DNA from: Zhongshania aquimaris
GTDB taxonomy: Bacteria; Pseudomonadota; Gammaproteobacteria; Pseudomonadales; Spongiibacteraceae
DNA: 64,000 bases
Direction of reading: 5' to 3'
NCBI RefSeq assembly: GCF_019312595.1
Contig: NZ_JAHWDQ010000001.1
Coordinates: 620,001-684,000 of the forward strand
The position numbers and the translations under genes were made by a program. Shown here one piece after another: positions 17,845-26,457 of this stretch. The notes under the pieces were generated by a model. That model worked only from the letters and a program-made list of their open reading frames with translations, was not told where the DNA came from and ran no database searches. Position 1 is the first letter of the stretch; each line of letters begins with the position of its first letter.

Positions 17845-19044
17845 TTAGCGCTTACTGGAGACAGATGCATAGTAGACATCTTTGAGACCTGCCGCCATTT
17901 CTTGAAGCGAGAACCTTCTCAACGCGCTTTTCTCAGCTGCAAGGATCATATCTCCGTGAACGGTGTCATTAATCAATAATTCAATTGCGCTTGCCAATGC
18001 GTTCTCATCCTCCGACTTAAACACAATTCCGCAACCATCGGCTTCGATAATTTCCGCCGCACCAACTTGATCACTTGCGATAACAGGGCAGCTGTGCAGA
18101 ATCGCCTCTGCAACCACATAACCAAAATTCTCACTTTGTGAGGGCAAAATGAGACAACGCGCTCTTTTAAGTAAACCGGCGACGCGATCCGGCGCTTGAA
18201 ATCCAAGCCAGGATACTTGTTGCTCAACACCCGCAAGCTTACACAGATTCTTAAGTTGTATCGTGTATGAAGACTCTCCTTCACCCACAATATAAAGACC
18301 CACTTCCTTACCTTTAGCCTTTAACTTTGAAATCGCATTGAACATCAGCGGGATAGATTTTATAGGCTCTAGCCTTCCTATAAAGATGAAATAATCTGAA
18401 TCGGAAGATCCACCAGATGACAATGTATCATCAACCTCAGTTGCAAACTGACTAGCAGGCTTTACCGCAGGCGCGACCAAATAAGGCTTTGCCGCTATAG
18501 ACAATCGCTTTACAGAGTCCAACTCGAGACCAGACGAGACAACAAACGAACGCACGCCTTTGAGCAACGGCGAAACCATAAAATCGAAATATATACGATT
18601 CATCACAGATGACTTTCTTGCGATATCAATCGCTGGCAGCGAGAGTGCTCCATGCGGCGAACAAACCAGTGGTTTTCGCGAAATTAGGCTGGCTAGCAAA
18701 CATATAATAAAATGGATATCAGTGACACCATGAATATGAATGATGTCATATTTTTTTTTAGGCAAAACTAAGCGAAAAAGAAGTTGGCACGCCTTGATAG
18801 CTTTATACTGCCTACCAGTTCGAAACCTTTGCGATCGATAAGCCTCAAAAGATTCCTTTGAATCAAGCAAGGCATCAAACTGAAGATCGAGATGCTCAAT
18901 AGTTATAAGCGATTCTTTTAAGACATCGAGATAACTTGATACACCGCCACCGGCTCGCACGTCTGACCAACGCGAAACATGCATAACAGACAATGGCATA
19001 TGCAAAGAATCAGCGCATGAATTTATCGCGCCGTCACTAACCAC
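17845..19044 (-). CDS. Glycosyltransferase family 4
   Basis: A 399-residue GT-B enzyme. The N-terminal domain has RAGGGVSSYLDVL and DIIHIHGVTDIHF, and the C-terminal domain has FIFIGRLEPIKSIPLMFNAI, LYIVGEGES, SWLGFQAPDRVAGLL and SENFGYVVAEAILHSCPVIAS. The last matches the E-x7-E motif of retaining GT4 transferases (EA and nearby acidic residue). It acts on the lipid-linked intermediate. The GTG start overlaps the end of the Wzy-like gene by 8 bases. An internal ATG at 18999 is a possible alternative start; the conserved part begins at MHVSRW, close to it. Confidence 0.87.
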   Translation of the reverse strand: MVSDGAINSCADSLHMPLSVMHVSRWSDVRAGGGVSSYLDVLKESLITIEHLDLQFDALLDSKESFEAYRSQRFRTGRQYKAIKACQLLFRLVLPKKKYDIIHIHGVTDIHFIICLLASLISRKPLVCSPHGALSLPAIDIARKSSVMNRIYFDFMVSPLLKGVRSFVVSSGLELDSVKRLSIAAKPYLVAPAVKPASQFATEVDDTLSSGGSSDSDYFIFIGRLEPIKSIPLMFNAISKLKAKGKEVGLYIVGEGESSYTIQLKNLCKLAGVEQQVSWLGFQAPDRVAGLLKRARCLILPSQSENFGYVVAEAILHSCPVIASDQVGAAEIIEADGCGIVFKSEDENALASAIELLINDTVHGDMILAAEKSALRRFSLQEMAAGLKDVYYASVSSKR

Positions 19045-20452
19045 TGCGCAAGGTCTTCCAACGTCGGAACAGCAAATTGTAGCCTTGTACCAAGGTATAA
19101 ATAGCTACCAAAATCAATCCTACAATAAAGATTTCGCGCATTGCGCGCAGGCCGACAAATAGCACCATCACAAAGATACCATACACTATGACGCTTTCAC
19201 GACCTGCACCTTGCCTTAAAATACGATTCCCCAGAGATGCTAAAAAAGAAAATAATATTCCACCTGCAAATACTACAAGATTTCCACCGATCAGGTAGAG
19301 CTCGCAAACAGCCGAACAAGTCCAGTTCCAGCCCGCTGCGCGTCCAGCACCTAGGTACTTAGTAAAATCGATAACATTATACGTTGGCTTTCCTGGTAAA
19401 ATCGACCCTGGGATGCCTGATCCAACAATTGAGTAAATACCTGTAAAGCCGGTATGAGGCTCAAGTTCAGGTACAATATCTGAAAGCATAGAAAAAAACT
19501 GGAAATTCCTATCAACATGAAAAACCTCTCCATCGTCGTCAGTACTAAAGATAGAAATTTCCCCATCAATTACACGGCCAATCCCATGATTTCTTACCTC
19601 AAGCATGAATTGCATGACAGACATTAGGAAAAATAATCCAAACAATGCCTTTAGGACCTTTACGCCGTTCAGCGGTTGATTGAGAGAAAGCCAGACAAGC
19701 ATACTCGCGCCACCTATAATACCGAGCTGTCGGCGCCCTCCTGCCTGAACCAACACCAGCACAAACAGAACGCACAAAAACAGGGACACTATCGCTTGCC
19801 AATTGAGTTGTCTTTTATAATGGATGAGCAGTACGGTAAGAGGAAAAACAAGATAGCCTAGTAATCGTAATCTTATTAAGATCGTGTCCCAAGAACCAAA
19901 ATCAACCCCGCGCCAAACTGAATACCAGCGAGGCGCGAGTATGCCATCAACGAAGCATTCGACATTTAATCCACATACAAAAATCACTCGCATCATACCG
20001 AGAATAAAACAAACAAGAATGGCAGGAAAAATATATGCCTCAATTGGAAATTTCTTTATAAGACCTTTATTCGGCGATGTTTCTTTATTCCAGAACCCAA
20101 TACCCAACAACAACCCGAATGCGAACAAAGATATAGAGACTAAAGTGTTATGTACACCATCGTACGAGGCAGGAAACACAGTAAATCCAGGCTGCAAGAT
20201 ATCAATTAACAACCAAAAAAATACACCTACCAATAGCAGCAATTCAACACGAAATATCTGATTAATATCCCGGGAACAAGCAATAAAAACAGGACCCAAC
20301 AGGGCAATAGTTAAAAATATACCTGATACCTGAAGCGCCCCCGCACTTTGGACATTAGACTCTGGAAGGAAATATATCGCCAACAGCGCCCCAAGAGCGA
20401 GGACCACAAGATCAACGGCATTAAAATTCCGCACTTTATCGAAGGACGACAC
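19037..20452 (-). CDS. wzy: Wzy-like oligosaccharide repeat-unit polymerase
   Basis: A 471-residue integral membrane protein with about twelve hydrophobic segments and one larger periplasmic loop (about residues 290-380) containing EVRNHGIG, HTGFTGIYSIVGSGIPG and GRAAGWNWTCSAVCELYLIGG. This topology and the RN.G ... EL.L.GG pattern are those of O-antigen/capsule polymerases of the oligosaccharide repeat-unit type. It would join lipid-linked units in the periplasm after Wzx flipping, under control of the Wzc-like protein. It overlaps the downstream GT4 gene. Wzy proteins vary greatly in sequence, so the call rests on topology and context. Confidence 0.75.
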   Translation of the reverse strand: MSSFDKVRNFNAVDLVVLALGALLAIYFLPESNVQSAGALQVSGIFLTIALLGPVFIACSRDINQIFRVELLLLVGVFFWLLIDILQPGFTVFPASYDGVHNTLVSISLFAFGLLLGIGFWNKETSPNKGLIKKFPIEAYIFPAILVCFILGMMRVIFVCGLNVECFVDGILAPRWYSVWRGVDFGSWDTILIRLRLLGYLVFPLTVLLIHYKRQLNWQAIVSLFLCVLFVLVLVQAGGRRQLGIIGGASMLVWLSLNQPLNGVKVLKALFGLFFLMSVMQFMLEVRNHGIGRVIDGEISIFSTDDDGEVFHVDRNFQFFSMLSDIVPELEPHTGFTGIYSIVGSGIPGSILPGKPTYNVIDFTKYLGAGRAAGWNWTCSAVCELYLIGGNLVVFAGGILFSFLASLGNRILRQGAGRESVIVYGIFVMVLFVGLRAMREIFIVGLILVAIYTLVQGYNLLFRRWKTLRSG

Positions 20453-20490
20453 TTATTGGCACACCCATTTACTCTTAAATACCTTATAAA

Positions 20491-21585
20491 TCACGAGACC
20501 AATTCCTGAAGAATCTCATCCCACGTTATTACTTCATCGTATTTTTTTACATAACCAGTGGCACCATCCGGCGACGCTCCCGATTCATAGCGACCAACGG
20601 CATCCACAATTGATTCAGTTAAATAAGGATCAAACCAGTATACATTGCAATAATCACCAGCGGCCTCCCTGGCGTACGGGAGATCAGGAAGTAATACTGT
20701 TTTCTCGAGCGCTACAGCTTCACTAATGGGCAAGCCCCAGGACTCTAAAGTCGATGGGAAAATTAGGGCCTTACACCCCGCAAGACGACTGAGAGTCTCA
20801 TCTCGAGACAATCTTCCAAGAAACCTAACATTCTCACAAGTATTCTTTGCGCAAAATTTCTGAATCGCCTGCGAAATTCGATTCTCATTTCCAGAGAGCG
20901 TTAAATCGAGCGTACTCTTTGGCACAGACTTAAAAGCATTTACGAGCGTCATATGATTTTTGAATACGCGCGGGAAAGCAGGGTAGAAGAACGAATCTGA
21001 CTTAACCGCCTTCGCATGGAAATTACCGCGACTTAAATCAAAATGTGGACGTGCGACGAGAATACAATTTCGATTCGTATAGCTTTGAAAGAAATCACCA
21101 AACCAGTGTTGTTGAACAATGACCTTTTTGTTTTTCCTAATACCTAGCCTATATATGTACTTGTAAAGCAGTGAAACAATATAAAGTCGGGGCGCTAAAA
21201 AAATATGACGTATATTCAATTTTAAAAAGACGACGGCATTATGGCAATATACTGCCTGCCGAGATGCAAAGACATTGGGGGTAGTATCGTGTAAAGAAAG
21301 CCATAGAAAGACATTTACATAACCTGCACTCAATTGCCATCTCTTAAACCCGATATACTCATAGTACAAACGAAAAAGCCATGACCTTCGACTGAGAGGA
21401 AAAGAAACAAATTCTATACCCTCAATACCTTGATAACTATCCGCCACATCTTGAGACACCAAATAGACGATCTTGTATTCATTTTCAATCTTGCGAAAAT
21501 GATTTATGGACTCGTCAAGTATTGTGCGCATTCCGCCATCAACAATATTGATAGCGGATACCACAATTACTCTTCCATCCTTCAA
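20491..21585 (-). CDS. Glycosyltransferase family 4
   Basis: A GT-B fold transferase of about 364 residues. Visible are VSAINIVDGGMRTILDE at the N-terminus, KVIVQQHWFGDFF in the middle, and in the C-terminal domain FFYPAFPRVFKNHMTLVNAF, VRFLGRLSRDETLSRLAGC and FPSTLESWGLPISEAVALEK, with the E-x7-E type motif (ESWGLPISEA). It belongs to the wbnF/mannosyl-type GT4 group. The start is TTG immediately after the stop of the sulfotransferase gene (zero spacing); a GTG seven codons downstream has a better ribosome binding site (GGATGGAAGAG). The donor sugar is unknown. Confidence 0.85.
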   Translation of the reverse strand: MKDGRVIVVSAINIVDGGMRTILDESINHFRKIENEYKIVYLVSQDVADSYQGIEGIEFVSFPLSRRSWLFRLYYEYIGFKRWQLSAGYVNVFLWLSLHDTTPNVFASRQAVYCHNAVVFLKLNIRHIFLAPRLYIVSLLYKYIYRLGIRKNKKVIVQQHWFGDFFQSYTNRNCILVARPHFDLSRGNFHAKAVKSDSFFYPAFPRVFKNHMTLVNAFKSVPKSTLDLTLSGNENRISQAIQKFCAKNTCENVRFLGRLSRDETLSRLAGCKALIFPSTLESWGLPISEAVALEKTVLLPDLPYAREAAGDYCNVYWFDPYLTESIVDAVGRYESGASPDGATGYVKKYDEVITWDEILQELVS

Positions 21586-22221
21586 TTACTCGCCCAACCG
21601 TATTGTAGGTGACTGGTAGTCAAACATCTTAATGTCATCACGAAAGAGATGCTCTATTTTTGACGACGTTCTATCACAGTAATAATCGACAAAATCACCT
21701 CTTCGTGTAACATTCTTCTGCGGTAACACTGTGTCCACGCCTAATTTTTCACACACAAGATTGAAGTCTGCTTCTATAGTTTCGAACTTGCCTATATAGT
21801 CAACCAGCAACTCACCAGATTCGTCGACCAAAAAACTGCGCTGAGTCTGAACACTTTCCTCATTCAGACTCATTATGTATTTTTCAAAGCTTCCCAATGC
21901 ACAGAGGCGCCGATGCTGTGGGTGAAGCTTATGACTTGTAATATAATGATATAGCGACACTTGCCAGTCCCATGGGTTCCTTACAAATGCAAATTTGAAA
22001 TAGCGGTCAAACCGGTCGTCGTTTAACCAGTATGCCCTGACATCTCTCGCAGTTGCGTGGTCCGCAGGTGCAGAAGCCAATCCCATCACATAAAGTATTC
22101 GACGCGGTGTTATACGGCGAAAAGTGACATCGGCGTACGGGCGCAATGCCGACCGAACACTCGTTCCCGCCACTTTATAAATATGAATAAACACAAACTC
22201 TTTTGAGTGAGAAATGATCAA
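21586..22221 (-). CDS. Sulfotransferase family 2 protein
   Basis: A 211-residue PAPS-dependent carbohydrate sulfotransferase-like enzyme. The 5'-phosphosulfate-binding loop reads FVFIHIYKVAGTSVRSAL near residue 10, with the family's K-x-G-T/S core, and the 3'-phosphate motif reads FAFVRNPWDWQVSLYHY near residue 77. IGKFETIEADF and the C-terminal QKNVTRRGDFVDYY also fit the family. It would place sulfate on a sugar hydroxyl of the repeat unit or polymer. It is one of two sulfotransferase-like genes in the locus. Start is TTG after a GGGAG box. No PAPS-synthesis genes are in the window. Confidence 0.85.
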   Translation of the reverse strand: MIISHSKEFVFIHIYKVAGTSVRSALRPYADVTFRRITPRRILYVMGLASAPADHATARDVRAYWLNDDRFDRYFKFAFVRNPWDWQVSLYHYITSHKLHPQHRRLCALGSFEKYIMSLNEESVQTQRSFLVDESGELLVDYIGKFETIEADFNLVCEKLGVDTVLPQKNVTRRGDFVDYYCDRTSSKIEHLFRDDIKMFDYQSPTIRLGE

Positions 22222-22244
22222 AAAAATCTCCCAGTTTATAATTA

Positions 22245-22640
22245 TTATTTCATGAAACTAATTTTTTCAATCGTAGCAGTTGTTGAAATAGATGGCGTTC
22301 TCTCCAAATAGACCACGTCACAAACATTGCCATATTGATCAAAGCGACCTCTCCAGTCATCCCCCATAACAAGGACATCGGCACCATGCTCCAAGATATA
22401 CTTCTCTTTGTCCTCTAATGAAAACTCAAGAAATACGCTAGAGACGCACTTCAATGCTGAAATTATTTCTGAACGCTCAAGCTGCGTAAACACAGGGTAT
22501 CTATTCTTCTTCTCGAAATTCAGTCTATCCGTTGATACCCCAACTATTAACTCGTCACCTAGCGCCTTCGCGCGCTGCAACAAACGAAGATGCCCCACGT
22601 GAAACACATCAAACGTACCAAAAGTAATTACTCTACGCAT
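22245..22640 (-). CDS. tagD: Glycerol-3-phosphate cytidylyltransferase (TagD-like)
   Basis: A 131-residue nucleotidyltransferase that would make CDP-glycerol from CTP and glycerol 3-phosphate. It shows the catalytic HxGH motif in GTFDVFHVGHLRLLQRAK, the LIVGVSTD segment, and the C-terminal RTPSISTTATI signature (RTxGISTT type) of the TagD/GCT group. It could instead be a related ethanolamine- or ribitol-phosphate enzyme. ATG at 22640 is chosen because it gives the family's length and matches its N-terminus; the frame extends five codons upstream from a TTG. It sits two genes from a CDP-glycerol glycerophosphotransferase-like gene, which supports the substrate. Confidence 0.85.
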   Translation of the reverse strand: MRRVITFGTFDVFHVGHLRLLQRAKALGDELIVGVSTDRLNFEKKNRYPVFTQLERSEIISALKCVSSVFLEFSLEDKEKYILEHGADVLVMGDDWRGRFDQYGNVCDVVYLERTPSISTTATIEKISFMK

Positions 22641-22642
22641 TC

Positions 22643-23575
22643 TTAGCCGTTCCAATCTTCATTCATGCTAGCCAGATATATCTGCGTTTTCTGGCTTGCA
22701 AACAAAGCACCTATATAGAATTTATAATATGACAGCTTGAATGGCATGCTAAAGAATGCTTCCTTCATAAACCGTCTTGAAGAGCCCACATTACCTGTAG
22801 CAAGGTACAAGCGACTACAGGTGTAATTCAACAAAGCCCAAACTTTCTTGTTCTTGATCAGATTCTCTTTATTGAATGTCAGGATATCAGAAAGCGCATG
22901 CGCAAATAAGGCGCGATTTTTGGTCAGACTATCCTCGCCCTGCGGTGACAAGACCATCCAGTCCCCGACAGCGATGACCCTATTATCTTTCGATAGCCTT
23001 AACAACAAGTCATAGTCTTCCCAAACCGACAAGGACTCCCGAAATCCGCCCGCGTCACTCAACAGCTTGGCCGGTAAAATCCAACTTTGAACATATGCAC
23101 TGCGCATAGCAGCGACGGTATTGTAATCTAAATACCCTTTCGTCAAACGTTTGTCAGGGCAATACTGGATTACTTTCTTGCCACAAACCCGAATCACTCT
23201 ACCGATCACCAACGTCTTATACTTCTTAACGAGCGCAAATTGAGCTTTAAGCTTACCTGGCAACCAAAGATCGTCACTATCTTGAAATGCAATATACGGC
23301 GCTTTGGCATTGGCAATACCCGTATTTCGTGCTGCGGCCACGCCACCATTCCTTGGGCGTCGGATATATACCAATCTTGGATCATTAAATAAAGCAAGTT
23401 GTGACTCGACATCCACCTCTGAGCCATCGTCTACAATTATCAGCTCAAAATTAGTAAATGACTGATTCAAAACCGAGAAAATGGCATCGCGAACGCCATC
23501 AATCCGATTATAAACCGGCAATATCACGCTAATTTCAGGTACCGGCTTCAGAGAACTACTTTCATTTTTTTTCAC
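22643..23575 (-). CDS. Glycosyltransferase family 2
   Basis: A 310-residue GT-A transferase of family 2. The nucleotide-sugar-binding part has ISVILPVYNRIDGVRDAI, FELIIVDDGSEVDV (first Asp pair), GGVAAARNTGIANAKAPYIAF and the metal-binding QDSDDLW motif near residue 95. The acceptor region has FRESLSVWEDYDLLLRLSKD with the catalytic ED. It ends three bases before the ATG of the TagD-like gene, so both belong to one transcription unit. Start is GTG. It would transfer a sugar from UDP- or dTDP-sugar in the cytoplasm. Confidence 0.9.
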   Translation of the reverse strand: MKKNESSSLKPVPEISVILPVYNRIDGVRDAIFSVLNQSFTNFELIIVDDGSEVDVESQLALFNDPRLVYIRRPRNGGVAAARNTGIANAKAPYIAFQDSDDLWLPGKLKAQFALVKKYKTLVIGRVIRVCGKKVIQYCPDKRLTKGYLDYNTVAAMRSAYVQSWILPAKLLSDAGGFRESLSVWEDYDLLLRLSKDNRVIAVGDWMVLSPQGEDSLTKNRALFAHALSDILTFNKENLIKNKKVWALLNYTCSRLYLATGNVGSSRRFMKEAFFSMPFKLSYYKFYIGALFASQKTQIYLASMNEDWNG

Positions 23576-23597
23576 AATGCGTCCAAAAAGTTGGCCA

Positions 23598-24755
23598 CTA
23601 CAAATTTACGGAGCTTAAGATTATCTCACACCCATTAACTGCAGACTGATTAACCAGTAGCTCCCTAGCTATATCATCCGGGGGGATCGCCATTTCACCT
23701 GACGAGACCGCTTGAAAATAAGCAGCAACGGACTCACGATCGCTCAATGTATAGCACTCTCGCTGTCCTTCAACTAGACGGTAGGGAAACAATAATCCGC
23801 GCTGATAAGATTCAGCATCATAGCCAACAAGACCTATCGGCTTAGCTGTCCCCAAGCAATCTATAATAATTGATGAAACATCAGACATAATGCCGTCGGA
23901 TAAGGAAACCAAGTCATAAAGTTGCATTCCCGCTTTTTCCCATTCGCTACTCTTCAACAGTAAGACATTATCAAAACTCCAAACTCTTGAATCATTATTC
24001 AACGAATCGTTCTTGTGAAGCTTAACTATGACAATGGTATTACTCATGCCCGCTTCAAAATTAAGAAAATTAAGCATGTCTTCATCTAGGTCATCTAAAA
24101 AACTGGGCGAATGAACGGAATTATACTTATCTCGAAAACTAGGCAACCAAATAACAATCTTTTTATTAGCAGCACTAAAGTAACTGCTTACTAAATCCCT
24201 GCTTATATCAGGAAAAATATTGCCCTTTAATACCTCACAGCGTGGCTGCTCACACAAGACGACATCACGGACATCGACCTTAAAAACTGAAGAGATTATA
24301 TACTGGAAGAACACAGTCGAAGCGACGAATCTAGATCCGTAGGGAATATTCTCTAACTTCCTGGCATTATCTAGCACACCTATTCTCTTGATCGGCATAC
24401 CATGCCACAAATTCACCAGCACCCTCGCCGTGGTCGGCTTTAGATATCGATATACTGTGTGTGAATAGAAAATCGTCCCGCAGCTGAGCATACATAAGAA
24501 GGAATAGATACTTTTTCGCGGCAAGACCACCAGTGTATGTTCTCCGCAGTTATAGTTCTCAAAGTCACGCTTTATACGCTGTGCCGTGTCTTTATCACTA
24601 GCGATCCATACATGTGTAACATTATCGCGATGCATCAATATATATTTATACATATAGAATGCGTTGTCAGTATAGTCAGGCTCGCTATAGTAGCCGATAC
24701 GGCTTTTCCACGTAGGCACAAGAAATTGGACTATACGACTAAGCCATTTCATCAT
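23598..24755 (-). CDS. CDP-glycerol:polyol glycerophosphotransferase-like protein
   Basis: A 385-residue protein of the TagB/TagF family, which moves glycerol phosphate (or a similar polyol phosphate) from a CDP donor to a glycan or polyol acceptor. Visible motifs are NLWHGMPIKRIG near residue 130, IVIWLPSFRDKYNS near 200, NTIVIVKLHKNDS near 255, LVSLSDGIMSDVSSIIIDC near 295 with the conserved SD..S..D, and KPIGLV. Such enzymes are best known from wall teichoic acids of Gram-positive bacteria but also occur in Gram-negative capsules. The TagD-like gene two positions downstream can supply CDP-glycerol. Confidence 0.88.
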   Translation of the reverse strand: MMKWLSRIVQFLVPTWKSRIGYYSEPDYTDNAFYMYKYILMHRDNVTHVWIASDKDTAQRIKRDFENYNCGEHTLVVLPRKSIYSFLCMLSCGTIFYSHTVYRYLKPTTARVLVNLWHGMPIKRIGVLDNARKLENIPYGSRFVASTVFFQYIISSVFKVDVRDVVLCEQPRCEVLKGNIFPDISRDLVSSYFSAANKKIVIWLPSFRDKYNSVHSPSFLDDLDEDMLNFLNFEAGMSNTIVIVKLHKNDSLNNDSRVWSFDNVLLLKSSEWEKAGMQLYDLVSLSDGIMSDVSSIIIDCLGTAKPIGLVGYDAESYQRGLLFPYRLVEGQRECYTLSDRESVAAYFQAVSSGEMAIPPDDIARELLVNQSAVNGCEIILSSVNL

Positions 24756-24808
24756 TTACACGCCATATATATGTTACACGGGTTATTCGCCACGATGATA
24801 TCCAGCAT

Positions 24809-25504
24809 CTACTTAGTCATCTCGGTCAATTCAACGTAAAGTTGATTTGCCCGTTTTCGCCATATCGAGTCGCCAAGATCTATAGTATCGTTCATGCGCT
24901 CAGCGTCTGGCCTCGCGACGTGGCTTGCAAGCCCCTTAGATACCCTAGTGTTAATACCATCGATTTCCTCAAAAACTCGACTTATGTTTTCTGGGCTCGA
25001 AATAAAACTTCGATAGTTCATATCGAATTTTTCATTTACTTCACAAATAATCGAACCAAAATCAGCAATCACATTTTCAAATTTCGCAATTACTACGTCA
25101 TCCAAAGTCGAAGATACTAAATTGTAAAAATCAAAGTATCTCTCAAAGTGATCCGTTGGGCAGTTGGAGCTTTGGCGGATCATAAGCGATCGCACCGCGT
25201 CGTCTGGGTTCCTAATTAATACCACCACAGGCTTTGATAGTTTAACCGCCGCCAGAATTTGGGCCTCTGAATGAATATGGTGTGCAACTTCAATTTTGCT
25301 ATTTTGCGCACTACGGAACGCCACAACAGAAAACGTATTTGCACTACGGGGAAAGCCCTCGATTACAAGCTCAGTAGTAGGCTTAAACAGGCACTCCTCT
25401 CTAACCTCGCGACGAAAGGCAATTTTAGAATAAGCAAAATACAGCGCAGGGCTGCGTCCTAGAATGCGCTTAATTTTATTCTTTAAGGAAAAATTTGCAC
25501 GCAC
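24809..25504 (-). CDS. Sulfotransferase-like protein
   Basis: A 231-residue protein with the two PAPS-binding signatures of sulfotransferases: VIEGFPRSANTFSVVAF near residue 46 (5'-PSB loop) and PVVVLIRNPDDAVRSLMIRQ near residue 93 (3'-PB motif). The rest is diverged from the family-2 sulfotransferase at 21.6-22.2 kb, so the two are not recent duplicates. It may sulfate another position of the polymer. GTG start, two bases after the preceding stop codon in a tight operon arrangement. Confidence 0.75.
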   Translation of the reverse strand: MRANFSLKNKIKRILGRSPALYFAYSKIAFRREVREECLFKPTTELVIEGFPRSANTFSVVAFRSAQNSKIEVAHHIHSEAQILAAVKLSKPVVVLIRNPDDAVRSLMIRQSSNCPTDHFERYFDFYNLVSSTLDDVVIAKFENVIADFGSIICEVNEKFDMNYRSFISSPENISRVFEEIDGINTRVSKGLASHVARPDAERMNDTIDLGDSIWRKRANQLYVELTEMTK

Positions 25505-25506
25505 AA

Positions 25507-26457
25507 CTATATCTCAATTCCGAGCATGCGCTTGTATTTCGCAATTTTCTTCTCAAGCCGCCACCCAAATGACTCAGGAAAGAGACGCACGACAATGTTT
25601 TCGATACTAACGCCCTTTACACTTGAATCAGCCCATTCTAGTGAAGCGAGCAAACGCCTGAACTCACCGCGAAACGGATGCTTGCATCGATAGTGGTCAG
25701 GTTTATAGTGGCTAATAAAATGCACTACCACCGGTGATTCCCTCGCCTCTTGCAAGGCTTCAGGGGAGAAGAACATTTCGCTGCCCTTCATTTCATAAAT
25801 TGAATTCTGCGCATTCCATTTCGGCTCTAGCGGCTTCCACAAGCCCTTGAATACAATGTTCAGGATATTCTGATCAGGGAGGTGCAACTCCGTGGAATTA
25901 CGCACGCAATCTATAAGCCGCTGTCCGTAGTTACCCTCCCGCCAATGATGGAGGTCCATCAAAATCACACCGGAGTTAAAATATTCACTCTCTTCCACGC
26001 ATATCGATCTCAAAAAGTGTCTATTCATATACGGGTATATTGGATTATGAACGGCCGCTATTGGCATTCCTTCAAGATCCATACCCCACATGTCAGAAAT
26101 ACTACCGCGAATAATGATATCAACGTCTAGGTATAGCACTCTTTGGATACTAGGAAGAATTTCGGCTAAGAACAGTCTGTACCAAGCTAGCTTTCCGAAT
26201 CTTCCAATTTCTGGAAACTGATAATAGTTATGGGAATCAATATTATAGCTATAAAAGTTGGCTTTACTCCTAGATGCTATTACCGATAACTTCTCTAAAT
26301 CTAACGAGTTCACACTATCATCATGCAAAAAATGAATGCTGATATTGCTACGCGCATTGTGCAGCAGTAATGAACTAAGCATGACTGCTGCGTAGTGCAA
26401 ATATCCTTTATTAGCCGCACAAGCGACATGCATCGTTTCAGTCAATGTCGTAATCAC
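25507..26457 (-). CDS. Glycosyltransferase family 8
   Basis: A 316-residue GT-A transferase of family 8 (LPS galactosyl/glucosyltransferase, glycogenin fold). It shows MHVACAANKGYLHYAAVMLS at the start, FGKLAWYRLFLAEIL and the metal-binding DxD in VLYLDVDIIIRG near residue 105, EYFNSGVILMDLHHWR near 160, LPDQNILNIVF near 195 and VVHFISHYKPDH near 250. All catalytic elements are there. The GTG start overlaps the stop of the methyltransferase gene by 4 nt (GTGA). An ATG eight codons downstream is an alternative. Confidence 0.9.
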   Translation of the reverse strand: MITTLTETMHVACAANKGYLHYAAVMLSSLLLHNARSNISIHFLHDDSVNSLDLEKLSVIASRSKANFYSYNIDSHNYYQFPEIGRFGKLAWYRLFLAEILPSIQRVLYLDVDIIIRGSISDMWGMDLEGMPIAAVHNPIYPYMNRHFLRSICVEESEYFNSGVILMDLHHWREGNYGQRLIDCVRNSTELHLPDQNILNIVFKGLWKPLEPKWNAQNSIYEMKGSEMFFSPEALQEARESPVVVHFISHYKPDHYRCKHPFRGEFRRLLASLEWADSSVKGVSIENIVVRLFPESFGWRLEKKIAKYKRMLGIEI

